Assembly (NCBI GenBank): GCA_015499995.1
Contig: JADNRV010000350.1
Coordinates: forward strand, 1 to 49,040
Length of the DNA: 49,040 bases
DNA from: Flammula alnicola
Taxonomy: Eukaryota > Basidiomycota > Agaricomycetes > Agaricales > Strophariaceae
Reading direction: 5' to 3'
Shown here: one piece after another, positions 19,309 to 30,130 of the stretch
Layout: every line of letters begins with the position of its first letter
Numbering within the stretch: the stretch's first letter is position 1
Made by a program: the position numbers and the translations under genes
The notes under the pieces: generated by a model
The model's database searches: none
What the model was told of the DNA's origin: nothing
The model's input: the letters and a program-made list of their open reading frames with translations, nothing else

Positions 19309-21674
19309 TGCTTGTAGGTGTCCAAAATTTCCTGTGCATTGGCAAATGACTCCTCAGGTTCCCACGTGATTTCAGTGATTGAATATCCTTCCCAACTGGT
19401 CAAGTACATCACCTGCTTGTTTTGAAGCTTTTTGTGGTTAAGAATAGCTTTGACCTCGTATTCTTCTTCTCCATCAATGATATCAGGAGGTGGCTGTGTG
19501 AAGTTCTTCCCATAGATGTCATTTTCCGTGTATGGCATGAGAAGAGTGGCGTGGAATACATCGTGAATCTTCCAGTTCTTGGGGAGTTGAAGGCGATATG
19601 TTAATGGTCCGAGGACATCTAGGATTTCGAATGGTCCTTCACGTTTTGACTTCATCTTTTTGTTGTACTGGGTTTTCAGATTCCTGGAGTTGAGCCACAC
19701 CTTTTGTCCTTTTTTGAATGGGACAAAGTTTGATTGGCATCATTTGGCCATTCTTGCTCTTGCCAGCTCATGTGCGGCAAGGGCTTCCTTTTGGTCTTTG
19801 ATTAGGTGCTTCATTCTTTCTTCAATGCTTGGAAATTTCGTGTTTTCGTATGACGTGGGGATTGCCAGTGGTGAATATCCCAAAGTTAGTTCAAACGGAG
19901 TTCTTGTCCTATCTGCATGTCTCTGATCATTGTAGGTGAATTCCATGGTGCTTAACTTGTAGAGCCAAGTGTCTGGGTTTGATGAGCAGAAGATCGAAAT
20001 CTAGGCTTCAATTTCTTGATTGACTCATTCAGTGGCTCCATCTCCTTGTGGATGGTAAGTGGTCGTCAATTTTGATTTGATTCCAAGGAGTCGGAGGAGT
20101 TCCCTAAATGCTCTGGCAGTGAATTGGGAACCTCAGTCAGACAGAATACTGTCAGATAGACCAAACCTTTTGTAAAGGTTGTCGAGTAAAAGTTGCCCTG
20201 CCTCTTCTTCTGTTGTCGAAGTAGAACAGGGGATGGTGATCACCTCCCCAGTAGATCCATGGTTGACCATGACCAATACAGCATCTTTCCCTTCAATAGG
20301 TGGTAATCCGGTAATGAAGTGCATTGTCGGGTCTGCCCATGGTCTTTTCGATTCTGTGCCTTTGATCAGCATTAAGCTTGGCTTGGAAGGTGACCTGTTT
20401 ATTTTAAATTGTTGGCATGCGCCACATCCTTTCATGTAGTTGTTGACAAAGGTTTGCATTCCGGGCCACCAATAATGTTCCTTGAGCACATTAAAGGTCT
20501 CGAGTTGTCCAGGGTGTCCGGCAGTGGGTGAATCATGGTATCTTCTCACAATTTCTCGACGTAGGTTTCAGTCATCCGGTATATAATTCTTGCCTTTATA
20601 AAAGAGCATGTCCTTTCTGTCTAGGTCTTTTATAGTCCAGTCTTCAAGGTCGTTTTGCAAGTTCTTTGGTCCACCTTTCAACAGGCGTTTGATTGCCTCT
20701 GTTGCTTCTGTGTCATATTTCTCCGAGTAAGCAATCTTTTCTTGTAGGTCAAGGTCAATCAGGTTGATGAATAAACTCTCTGGTAGCAAGGTTTGGTCTT
20801 CATTGTCATGGTCTTCATCAGGGATGAAGTCTGGTCACCGGGACAGGGTATCAGATTGAACCTTCTTGCTTCCTGCTTGATGGACCAGTTTGATATCAAA
20901 TTCAGATAGGTAAAGCGACCATCTGGCTTGTCTTTGATTTAGCCTCTGTGTCGACCTGAAATACATCAGGTTTTTGTGGTCTGAGTGAATTATTGTTGTG
21001 AACTGAGATCCCTGAATATAGTGTCGCCATTCCTGCAGGGCTCTGATCATTGCTAGAAGCTCTCTGTCATAGATCTCATAGTTTTGTTCAGCTGGGGAGA
21101 AGGTTTTCGAAATGAAACTGCAAGGGTGCAGTTGTCCGTTTGAGTCTTCTTGCATCAGGACTGCTCCTGATGCATATTTAGATGCATCACATTCGATTAA
21201 AAATGGTTTCGAGGTGTCTGCCATTATCAAGACAGGTTCTTCCGTGAATCGTTTCTTTAGTTCGTCGAATGATTCTTGGGCCGCCTTAGTCCAATTGAAG
21301 TTTTTGTCCTTTTTTAGTAATTCATTTAGTGATCGGGCTATTTCTGAATATGCCCAGATGAATCGCTGGTAGAAGTTGCCGAAGCCCAGGAATGATCGAA
21401 CCTGCTTGACTGTTTTGGGAATTGGCCAATCTCGGATGCCTTTGAGCTTCGAAGGATCCATCGAGATCTGGCCTTCTTCGATGATCATTCCCAGGTATTC
21501 CAGTTTTAATTGTTCAAAAAGACATTTCTCTGGTTTCAGATAGAGGTCGTTTTCCCTGAGGCGTTGGAGGACACGTCTCGTGTATTCTTGCAATCGGAGT
21601 TTATCCTTGGAGAAAATTAGGATGTCATCCATGTAAATGATTATCCAATGTTCGATGTCTGTTTCCGACATCAT
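19293..21674 (-). pseudogene. chromovirus pol: RT (C-terminal part), RNase H, integrase, chromodomain
   Basis: One reading frame covers the whole stretch, broken only by stop codons. RT starts just before the active site IIIYMDDILIFSKD and continues through the thumb (FLGFGNFYQRFI). RNase H shows FLIECDASKYASGAVLMQ, YEIYDRELLAM and IIHSDHKNL. Integrase has YHDSPTAGHPG...GCGACQQFK (zinc-binding), ADPTMHFITGLPP and the chromovirus linker GPFEILDVLGPLTYRLQLP. The C-terminus YEVKAILNHKK...WEGYSITEITWEPEESF is a chromodomain, which in this clade directs integration to heterochromatin. Stops fall at about 20835, 20568, 20133, two near 20050-20010, and 19740. Each fits CGA to TGA, except one TGG to TAG. 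RT motifs before YMDD and the protease are deleted. Confidence 0.92.
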
Positions 21675-21677
21675 ATC

Positions 21678-22665
21678 TTACTCAATTTTGTCATAGATGT
21701 CTCCTCGAAGTCCGGGGTTGATTGACCTTGCAAAAAGGTCTGTTAAGGCGAATTGTTCTTTCATTCCTGTCCTGATTATGAGCAATTTGAATGCTGATAT
21801 GTGTTCATCAATTGACTTGCTTCCTTGTCTAATCATGTGGAGTTGTTCAAAGGCATCGCCTTTTTCATCTGAGATTTCAAAATCTTTAAAGATTTTTTTT
21901 ATGAAATCTCCCCAGGTTCCTAGGTTCATAAGTTTTGTAGTTTCATCAATGTGAGAGTCAAGGAATTCTTCTCTCCAAGTGGCAGCTGCCTTGTCTGCCA
22001 TAAATGACAGGGTGAACCCTATCATTTTTTCGTCAGTGTTGAAGACCTTCTTGTTGATGTTCAGGTAAAGCAGCACTGCTTTCATCCATGATGCGAATTT
22101 GGCGTTTTCTCCATCAAAGACCTTGGGTCAGTTTAGATTCAATTCTTTCAGGGATGGAGAAGAGGTGTCTTCTGTGGATGTGTTTTCATCCATGTTTTCT
22201 AAGGCGGTGTTGATTTCCCTTGTAAGGGTTTCTTCTCGGGTTTCGGATGGAATGTTGATTGATCAGGTTTCTGAAGCGTGTTTGGAATCAAGTGTGTCAA
22301 GTGTTGGTTCTTTGATTGATCCGGTCTCGGGATCAAATGTCTCAGGTACGGGTTCTGATGTTGGTGCTTCAAATGTTTGGAAAGATGGGATGTTTCCCCT
22401 TCTTGTTTCTTCTGAGAAGATACTAACAGATAGTAGTTCTTCTGGATCAGGATTTTCGATGGCTTCGTGGAATTCTTCGTTCGATGGCTTCATGGAATTC
22501 TTCATTTGATGATGAAGATACGGAAGTTCTTCTTCCTGTTCTTCCTACTCTGGTGTATTGCCTAGTAGTAGTTTCTGGGTGTTGGGTGGTAGTATCCTCA
22601 ACGAGTCTTTCAGGTTCTGGACTTGGGGTTGCACTGGGTGCCCTGATGGTCCTTCAGGATGTCAT
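21678..22665 (-). pseudogene. chromovirus gag (capsid part), truncated by an internal deletion
   Basis: From a probable ATG at 22665 (MTS, then a TGA) an acidic, Ser/Thr-rich N-terminus leads to the capsid-like region PKVFDGENAKFASWMKAVLL...AAATWREEFL...WGDFIKKIFKDF...AFEQLHMIRQGSKSIDEHIS, the pattern of retrotransposon gag proteins. It ends DIYDKIE with a TAA that is followed three codons later, in the same frame, by the RT segment MMSETDIEHW. The gag zinc knuckle, protease and most of RT are therefore missing. Stops at about 22265 and 22130 interrupt the frame, and a 25-bp tandem duplication shifts it near 22480. Gag and pol share one frame, which suggests a single fused gag-pol polyprotein. 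Confidence 0.85.
22457..22506. repeat. 25-bp tandem duplication in gag
   Basis: Units 22457-22481 and 22482-22506 both begin CGATGGCTTC and end GGAATTCTTC plus GTT/ATT, with two G/A differences. On the minus strand the unit encodes part of NEEFHEAIE. Being 25 bases long, the extra unit shifts the gag frame. Confidence 0.92.
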
Positions 22666-22729
22666 GGTGTCAAGATGGGGTGGCCGCTATGCTAGGTAGC
22701 AAGCGGGGAAAGGAGGCAGCTAGATCTTT

Positions 22730-23184
22730 TGTTATGACTTGACAAGCAATAAGATATCCAACAGAATAAATAATGCCTAAGTCGTACTTCAAGACTGAGG
22801 TCGAGGTTTGAAGTCACCTAAGTGTTCGCAAACGACTTAGAGTGTTCAAGAGGGGTTGAGGTGTACTAGGTACTCAAGACGTGATTCTCAAGATCTAGCT
22901 AAGGAATACATAGTATGCTACTCTAGTATTTATACTAAGTAGCTGGTCCAGAGTAATAGATAAAATATGTCTCAGACATGCTATGATACATGTAAGATAT
23001 CCATCATAGAATCCATGGATGTGAAACAGATATTGAATGAAACAGATAAAAGAGATGAGACATGGGGGAGAGCTATGCGGCAAGTGATGGGATTGGAAGT
23101 GGATGGAAGGTGCATAGCAAGTGTAAGTAAAAGAAAAAGTACATGCATATGAGCGTGCGTGTGTGCACCAAGTGTGATCGTAAC
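22730..23184 (-). repeat. 5' LTR of the chromovirus, uninterrupted (455 bp)
   Basis: Plus-strand ends are TGTTATGACTTGACAAGC and GTGTGATCGTAACA. It is followed by TAGAT (23185-23189), the same 5 bp that precede the other LTR. The inner side reads AAAGATCTAGC on the minus strand; I could not match a tRNA primer site, and self-priming as in Tf1-like chromoviruses is possible. Confidence 0.93.
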
Positions 23185-23429
23185 ATAGATCAGCTGGATT
23201 GTTTTTGGTGTTATGTAGACAATATTCAGGGTGCCAGATTTGATGAGATTGCACAAGAAATGATAAGAAATATCAGTGTGTTTCATTCTTTCATGAAATT
23301 CGGGGTGGTGAGAGATTGAAATGACAGCCTGGTTATCCGAGAAATTTATTGAAGTCCTGGGGAGCAGTAAAGTTCATTGAAGAGTAAGTGGTACCAAAGT
23401 ACTTGTTTTGCACTGTGCATTGCAGCTAT

Positions 23430-23815
23430 GTACCGTTATGTGATGCTTATGGGTTCTCTAATGTATTTGGCATTAAGAACTCGACCCGACATTCCCTATG
23501 TGGTAAATAGACTCACACAATTCACCTCAAACCCCAAACTCAAGCATTAAACTGCCATTAAATGGATATTTTGATAGTGTAAAGGTACTCATACATGGGC
23601 GCTTACCTCTGGTGAATCAAATGATTCATTGAACAAAGATTTTAACATTTATTGCAATACTGGTTGGGCCTCAGATGCTGATCAAAAATTGATTAGTAGT
23701 TACATTATTACCATGGCCAGTGGTGCTGTAGCTTGGAGTTCTAAGAAACAGTGTAGTAAGTACTGTTATGCTGTTAACATCTCACTTGGAGGCAGAGTAC
23801 ATTCCTCAAGGATGT
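23430..23815 (+). pseudogene. Ty1/copia RT-RNase H relic
   Basis: The plus strand reads YRYVMLMGSLMYLALRTRPD, then VNRLTQFTSNPKLKH, and after several stops NKDFNIYCNTGWASDAD...MASGAVAWSSKKQ and a shifted LEAEY. These are the RT/RNase H junction (GSLMYLA.RTRPDI) and the RNase H core of copia. At least three stops and a frameshift are present, and the sequence is AT-shifted. It lies just outside the right TSD of the chromovirus and may be the older element into which that inserted. Confidence 0.8.
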
Positions 23816-25450
23816 TGCTCCTCCTGGGCATCTATTTTTATCCAGTGAATATTCTCCATCATCTAACTTGATATTTGGATCAATGGGGGTGCTTACTGGG
23901 TTCACATTCTCCAGACCAAACTGTGCTAAAAGTGTGTCTATGAAATGAGTTTGAGAAAGCGAAATTATGAGGTGTAGTTGGCATCAATGTGAGTCATTGT
24001 GAAGGTTTTCTGGCCTGTGGATTACCAGATAATTTATGATCTGTTTTTTTGCCATAACAGCCACTTTCTGTGAATGTTGAGGTGCAGGCCTTGATCAATC
24101 AATCTATCGAGACTAAAAGAAGTAGAATATGCTTTACTTCGTCGAAGGTGTGTATGCAGCCTAAAGGCTTTGCGAGAATCCTACTTTCAGTGTTCTTCCA
24201 GAACTAAGATGAGGACAGTTTCAAAGTGCCAGGCTCATTTATTCATATGGCGAGGTGAGAGGAACTCATTGAAGAAATTCTACTATTATGGAGCAGGTAG
24301 CCACATGGTACATTTTCCTCTAGATAATTAATGGGGTCTCTGAGGTCCTTACCATCTAAAGATAGCTTAGGTGTGTCAATAAACCCCGGCATCAAACACT
24401 GGAACATGTTTGGCAAAGTCTTTTGAAGCTTGATAGTCTGGCTTTCTATAATTTTGAGGGTGGTAGGACCCCACCCACCCACAGTGAGATGAAGCTGCAC
24501 TGGTGGGTGCAACACCAATGATGCCACATCAATGTGGGCACTGGGTACAACAACAATGATACCATGACGCTGCAGGTGCAGCAACAACGATGGATGCTGC
24601 GGGTGTGGCAACCATGATGCTGCAGTGATGCGGGTGCAGTGACACCATGACATGCTGAACATCCAAGAAGAAAAAGAAGAGCAGCCTGAGAAACAAAGTT
24701 CGTTCGGCCCTCGGCAAATCCATGAGTACCGAGGCAGATGGGAATAGCAACAAATGAAAAGTGACAGAACAGCCAACATAAGTTTTACTTGGGTCCTTCT
24801 TGTCCTCCAATACTTTCTTTCTTTATCTTACAAGTTCAACCTAAAGGCGAGGACGAATCCCGGAGCCTAAGAAGAAGAAAAAGCGTGACAATGGTGAGAG
24901 ACCCGCTACATGCTCAGCAACCTAAACCACACACACAACTGCAGAGTGAGATCCTAACTAGGTCGAGCGACACTCTACTAGCTTCAGAAATATGTAGTGT
25001 GCTGTACTCCACGGTGTTTGTTTTGTTTAGCTAGCTGACTTGTAGACAGTGCCTCATGGTTCATTTAAAGTGGGTATGAGGGATTATTCAAATACACATT
25101 TTATTGTAGTTTCAAGCTTCATTTTATCACAAGGATGAATGATTTTATTGATTTTATGGTTTTTATTTGAGAGGAACTCTCTAGGATGCTGCTAGCTCAA
25201 AATTTGAAGCACTAGCTGCTCTGAGGCTTTGGGAACTCATCTGAAACTAAGGCCGCACTGTGTGCTACCTTCTGAATGATCTGCTAGCCCACTGTGGACT
25301 CTGTTTCTGACTCTTAGGTGCTCTCTTGGCCTCTAAGCACTCTCTGGCTTCTAAATTCTTGGACCTTGTCCTCAAGAACTTTCTCTTTATTTAACTAAGC
25401 CTTCTCTGGCTTCAAAGAAACTCTATTGAAGTCAAACTAATCCTTTATTC
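23816..25450. other. old repeat-derived stretch, no gene recognised
   Basis: This includes the repeat at 24290-24460, a (TGCAGGTGCAGC)-like region at 24560-24660, a purine-rich patch with AAGAAGAAGAAAAAGCG near 24868-24884, and AT-rich sequence to 25450. ORFs of 80-180 codons on the minus strand at 24243-24810 overlap each other in different frames and look like chance. Confidence 0.4.
24290..24460 (-). repeat. inverted partner of the repeat at 13755-13915
   Basis: On the minus strand this reads GAAAGCCAGACTATCAAGCT, AAAAGACTTTGCCAAACATG, then CTATCTTTAGATGGTAAGGA, closely following 13755-13915. The translated phrase MPGFIDTPKLSLDGKDL is open in both copies, so it may derive from a coding region. 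Confidence 0.75.
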
Positions 25451-26493
25451 ATCTTCTTGAGGTCTTTGCTGTGCCCCCCCTATTCCTACCGGAATCCAGT
25501 GGAATCCAGTGGAATATCCTGCCAAAATTTGGAAATTTTTTGAAAAAGGGGCAAATTCCGAGATTCCACTGGAATGGTGACTGGAATGCAACAGGAGTGG
25601 AATGGCTGGAATGGAACAACCAGGTATTCTGCTGGAATGGAAGAGAAATGCATTATGATTTGGTGATTTCTAATGTCTATATATAGAAATAGACATTGGT
25701 ACCTGTCTGTGGTATTGAAATAAGATTGGAAAGTGTGCCAAGACATATTTCAAATTAGGAAATTCAATATTTGGATTAGGTGATTTTGAAAAGACTCAGG
25801 TTTTCAAGTTTTTTGCATTTTTCTCATCACCAAGAGCAGCAGATCACATGATTTCCAAAGGTGCTATAATTGCCTTTTTGGGCATAAAATTCCCACGGTT
25901 CCAAAACAGCCTAAATATGGTAATATTGCCTGTCTGGGTCACATGATATAGATATATTTAGAATGTCCCCAAAATTCTAAATCTGATGGTACCTTATTGA
26001 CCCTGAATTACTCACGAGTCAGTCACATAATGTATATATCTCAAATAGACAAATAGAATATATAAAGGAGTTGATTTGTACAGGTCACACAGGTGTGACA
26101 GATGTGACCTATGACCCTGTGACTGAATTTTTGGTTTCAGACACTGGACAAATTAGGATGGACCCTGCAGTTTGAGCAACCATTAATAATGTTGGACCCT
26201 GAATTTCTATATTTAGATTTGGTTTTTGCTGGGTGGTTTTTGCTACAGGGTTTGGGATACTGGATAGGTGTGACTTTTTTTGACAAATTCAGGGGCATGT
26301 GATATGTGACATCTAAATTGAATCGAAATACAATGTATGTCAGTCTATTCTAGTGGATTCCAGTCCCATTCCGGTCTATTCCAGTCTCATTCCACTGGAA
26401 TCTGGTCTATTCCACTGGATTCCAGTCCCATTCCACCGGATTCCAGTCATTCCTACTGGAATAGGTGGGGCACAGCAAAGTACTGATCTTCTT
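25451..26493. mobile_element. 1027-bp hAT-like non-autonomous element with TSD ATCTTCTT
   Basis: ATCTTCTT lies at 25451-25458 and 26486-26493. The ends are GAGGTCTTTGCTGTGCCCC and, reverse complemented, CAGTACTTTGCTGTGCCCC. The start CAGTACTTT is shared with the element at 9372-12968. Subterminal regions (25480-25640, 26340-26465) are packed with GGAATCCAGTGGAAT-type near-palindromes. The interior is AT-rich and non-coding. Confidence 0.88.
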
Positions 26494-27339
26494 TCTTACT
26501 AGACATTGCATCTTAGCTCAAAATAAAACAGGGAAGAGATTGCTTAAGGTAACTAGCTACAGAGGTACATCTTTTATACTACAACTATGTGTGGTTCTGG
26601 TGTGCGAATAAAATAGAGTAAAACATTCTTATCTTGTGTAAATAATGCCTGCAGACAATGGGTATAGGGTTGAGTATTCCAGGTGACCAGATAGAGGTCA
26701 AGGATTTGGAAATTCATCCCATTTTAGCGCGCTAGGACGCTCCTGACTTCCGCATACCATGCGCATCATGTGTGCGTCTCGGCTAGCAGTGCCGCTTTAT
26801 TCCAGATCTGTGGCCATCATTGATGCCAGTTCCTTCTTTCCTTTCTCATCCTATTACCACTTTTGGTAGTCTCCCAGGTAGAGGGTAGAGTGTGCGTCTA
26901 ACTAATGTGTCCGCGTCTCGTGCGTCTCACAGTAAGTTACAAGATATGCTTGCTAGTAGTTGTTTGCACTTTTGCCGCATGCTAGCTAGCTGCTTCTTGT
27001 ACTTCTAGCTGTAGTATCTTGTAGCTAGCTTTTCAGCAATACACTGATTGTGCTGAATTCACGTGCACTATTTCCAAAGCATCCAGAAGTCTTTTTAATT
27101 TATTCCCCATGGTGTGTTTATGCCTCGCTAGTCGTTTATGACTTATGTGTTCTATATTTCACTGCCTGATAACTTTTAACTGTCTCCTGGCTTATCATAT
27201 GGACTCAGCTAGCTCTGAACCATGTCTGATTACCATTGTCACAGGTTATATGACAACTAGTAGTCGCATAGCTAGGCCTTAGACTACTAACTTGGGTGCA
27301 TTATAGTCTCTCTGTCTCGGTTATATTCCATAGGTAAAA
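26494..27339. other. no gene recognised
   Basis: The first part is AT-rich. 26720-26960 is GC-richer with repeated GCGTCTC (for example near 26785, 26895, 26915 and 26923), and 26965-27030 is rich in CTAGCTAGC. It could be an LTR or 5' region of the transposon gene that follows; I could not find inverted ends. Confidence 0.35.
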
Positions 27340-28868
27340 GATGATATATTGTGAAATTCACGCATGGCCAGTTTGCGGCCCTATCAACGGCATTCACAAT
27401 GACTGGCAATATAGATCGGTTGATCAGTCTGATGACCTTGTTGACAGTTTCAATGTGGACATGGACATCGAGCCCTCCTACAGTCATTTTCGATCAGCGA
27501 GCTCTGGCATGTCATTTGGGTCTTCAAGTTGACCGCCTACAACTGCCGGTGATGAGGATCCTTCAGATGATGAGGCTGAGGATGGAATAAGTGATAATGC
27601 AGGTGAGGGCGCTGAGCAAAGTCAACTGAGCAGTAACACTGGTAAGGCGAAGCATTATTTTGGAGGCAGCTCCAACACAAAAGAAATTCGAGTAAGTACT
27701 AGAACATCTTGATTATGAAATTTACTGACTGATGATCTTGCTTAATGTTCAGGTTCAATCACTTGCTAAAATAGACCCTACCACATCAGTTGCAAGCTTC
27801 ATCTCCTCCACTGCTAGTTCTCAGATCATTTCAGTGTGAAGCATCAAGAAGGAAGAGATTAGGCTAACACACCTTCCAGTCCACCTCCAAACCACATTCA
27901 ACATGCTCCTAGGCCCTCATCTGCATGAAGCATTCAGATACACTGATCCTTGGAAACAGCCCACGGATGAGGCACTCGCGGAACTCTGGTCGCAGGTGTT
28001 TCCTCAAGAACCGAAGTTGAATTTTGCTACGCATGAAGGGGTGGTTGTTAAAAAACTGGTGCGTTCTCTGTCATTTGTGTGACTGACACTGATGGCCACT
28101 TGTTAAATGGAGGATCACCTCTCAACCTGGAGAAACAAGTTCCGCTCGACAGCTCTACAATTCCTGCAAAACTCGCTCTTTCGTCGCCTTCCAGATAACT
28201 CCACAAACTCACTGGCTGTATGGTGCTCCTGACAAATCTCCAGTCAAGACCACAACCAACTGTTTTATTATATGACTTATGAAGAGCCTGAGGAGGAAGG
28301 CAAAAAAGTTAATGCCACTGTGAGTTCTCAAGCTCCGTTTACTTTTATGCTGATGCTAATGCATTTCTACAATCATAAGGGTCTTTTTCAGTCACCCCTC
28401 ATCACTGCGGTTCTCAGTGCCCACATCTCCAGCATTTCGCCAATCAGTCCTGAACTCCGCTCTGACAAGAAACCTATCAGCGCATTGATTCTTAGTATTC
28501 AAGCGGTGAGATTGGTGCTCCAAGAGTCTTTCCATTCCTATTACTGATTCCATTGTGTTTCTGGTTCAGGCAAAATGCACTCTCATGAGGTGGACAACTG
28601 GTGAGGAGGTCAAACCACATCGCCCTTTTGGTGACTTTTCGAAGACCAACTGGGGTGATCACACTGAAACTCATGAGGGAAAGCTGATTCTCATCAAGAT
28701 TGTTTTTGATTGGAAGAAAAACAATGGGAGAAGATCCTCAAAGCCGCAACAGAAGTATCAAAGGCAAAGAAGGAAACCATCATGCTCGCACCTGTTCCTG
28801 ATGTGTCTGGCCCTGGAGAGCCTGAATTTGAGCTTATAGATGATGATAGTGACCTGGCTGATGATTAG
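27340..28868 (+). pseudogene. intron-bearing transposon-associated ORF of unknown function
   Basis: A protein-coding pattern runs through at least five exons. Acidic DEDPSDDEAEDG near 27550 is followed by AKHYFGGSSNTKEIR up to a GTAAGT donor at 27691, and acceptor TGTTCAG at 27752. Then LLGPHLHEAFRYTDPWKQPT and LAELWSQVFPQEPKLNF, exon WRNKFRSTALQFLQ, MTYEEPEEEGKKVNAT before a GTGAGT intron (28321-28378), GLFQSPLITAVLSAHI and ISALILSIQAV, then after another intron QAKCTLMRW and FSKTNWGDHTETHEGKL. A one-base shift in the A-rich stretch near 28720 moves to the final frame WEKILKAATEVSKAKKET...ELIDDDSDLADD, stop at 28868. An in-frame TGA lies near 27838. I recall this type of protein as repeated in basidiomycete genomes but cannot assign an activity. 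Confidence 0.6.
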
Positions 28869-29164
28869 AACAGTTATTACCATAGTACATTAGGGAATAA
28901 TACCCATTTGCTGTGCTTTTTGATGATTGAATCTCATTTTGCATGCACTTATAAATAACTTATGGACAACTTTGAAGACATCTTTTGTTGCTTACAAAAG
29001 GAAAATCAGTTTGAAACTGCTTTGAAAGCCTAAGGGCTTGGCTTTCAAAGTGGGTAACACCTTTCTGCTTTCACACCTTTTTATTCTTTCATAAGTGGCA
29101 AAAGTGCCCAAAAGCGAACCTGTGATTTTACTGATGTATCATATATAATTCTAGCTTACATGGC
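28869..29164. other. 3' flank of the preceding pseudogene
   Basis: No gene is visible. It includes a small inverted repeat GAAAGCCTAAGGGCTTGGCTTTC near 29023 and, near 29128-29145, TGATTTTACTGATGTA. That is the reverse complement of the motif TACATCAGTAAAAT found downstream of the Plavaka pseudogene at 4823. Confidence 0.45.
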
Positions 29165-30122
29165 TGCCTGCAGAGTTATTGTCATTATGTTGTTGGTGCC
29201 TCTATGGTCTCATTATTGGCCCTTCTGTGTTCACAGCATTATTGCCTCCATTGTCAGTTCTGCCATTACCTTGTTGGCCCTTCCATGGTTGTGTCATCAT
29301 TGTGTCTATTCATCATCATGTTTATTCATCATCATGTTAGTCCATCATTGCATCAGTCTGTCATCATGTCTGTCTATCATCATGTCCATTGTTGCAACCA
29401 CCCACCTGATGTCAGAATAATATGGAAGCACAATGCCATGATGTGCCTGTCATGGTGGTTGTGTGGCAGTTGTAGTTGCAGTGGGTCACACATTTATGAT
29501 GTATTATGTGGGCCTCTCATTCCTGGGTCCTCTTGGTATCCAACACCCCTATAGTGTGTATTTCCTCACACACTGTATCATTGTGTTTTGTTGGCTCAGT
29601 TTTGCATATCAGTTTTGTTGTTGTTGTGTGCAGCAGTTGTTGTTGTTATTGCCACTATTATGTGGTCATAGTGATCATAGAGCAGCAGGTGGTTCATGTA
29701 GGAGGATGGTGGGGGATGATGGTGGGAGGGAAGAAGAAGGCTGGTGATATAGCAATGCTGCAGCCATGTCACCAGACAGTGACAGGTTGCCAGTTGGCTG
29801 AAGTCACGTGCACTGGCCGGGCTGTTCAGAATCCATCAATTTGTGCTGAATTAACTAAAAATGTGTAATTAATAGGAAATGATTAATTAATTACTTAATC
29901 CATTGATTATACAATAAATATATAATAAATCACTGCATAAGTGACCAGATCTCATTTTCCATTCTGTTCTGGCAAATTCCAGTGCCTATACCAGATTCTG
30001 GGCCAATTTGGTACCTATTCCACTGGAATGACATTCAATATTTTGGCCGGTTCCTCTGCCAAACCTGTTCACTGGAATTATCCAGATTCCACTAGAAATC
30101 CATGGGGGACACAAAAGCACTC
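29165..30122. mobile_element. CpG-depleted relative of the 9372-12968 hAT-like element (right part)
   Basis: From GCCTGCAGAGTTATTGTCAT to GGGGGACACAAAAGCACTC this follows 11507-12968 of the GC-rich element, with CG steps replaced by TG or CA (GTCATCATCGCGTCGTGG there, GTCATTATGTTGTTGG here). Shared late blocks are CACGTGC[AG]CTGGCCGG, TTCAGAATCCATCA, AATTAATTACTTAAT, ATTCCATTTTCCATTC or its variant, and CATGGGGGACACAAAAGCA. The right end at 30122 corresponds to 12968. The left terminus and TSD were not found, so this copy may be 5' truncated or rearranged. Confidence 0.75.
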
Positions 30123-30130
30123 AAGTATAG

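Larger units (their letters stand above)
14302..23189 (-). mobile_element. Ty3/gypsy chromovirus with both LTRs and TSD TAGAT, carrying three nested insertions
   Basis: LTRs at 14307-15706 and 22730-23184 share ends TGTTA...TAACA. The element is flanked by TAGAT at 14302-14306 and 23185-23189. Order on the minus strand: 5' LTR, gag, pol (RT, RNase H, integrase, chromodomain), a 16-base-overlapping second ORF, a third ORF with zinc knuckles, polypurine tract, 3' LTR. Nested inside are a 938-bp TIR element (14677-15614), a 1771-bp LTR-like element (16358-18128) and a 320-bp hAT MITE (18709-19028). Without these and their TSDs it measures about 5.8 kb, and it has itself lost the region between gag capsid and the RT active site. 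It cannot move on its own. Confidence 0.92.

Noticed and set aside
24243..24810. Minus-strand ORFs of 93 and 178 codons
   Set aside because: They overlap in different frames and cross a repeat boundary, with no domain.
29160..29868. Plus-strand ORFs of 84-120 codons
   Set aside because: They are Cys/Val/His-rich low-complexity frames created by CpG loss in a non-coding hAT-like element.
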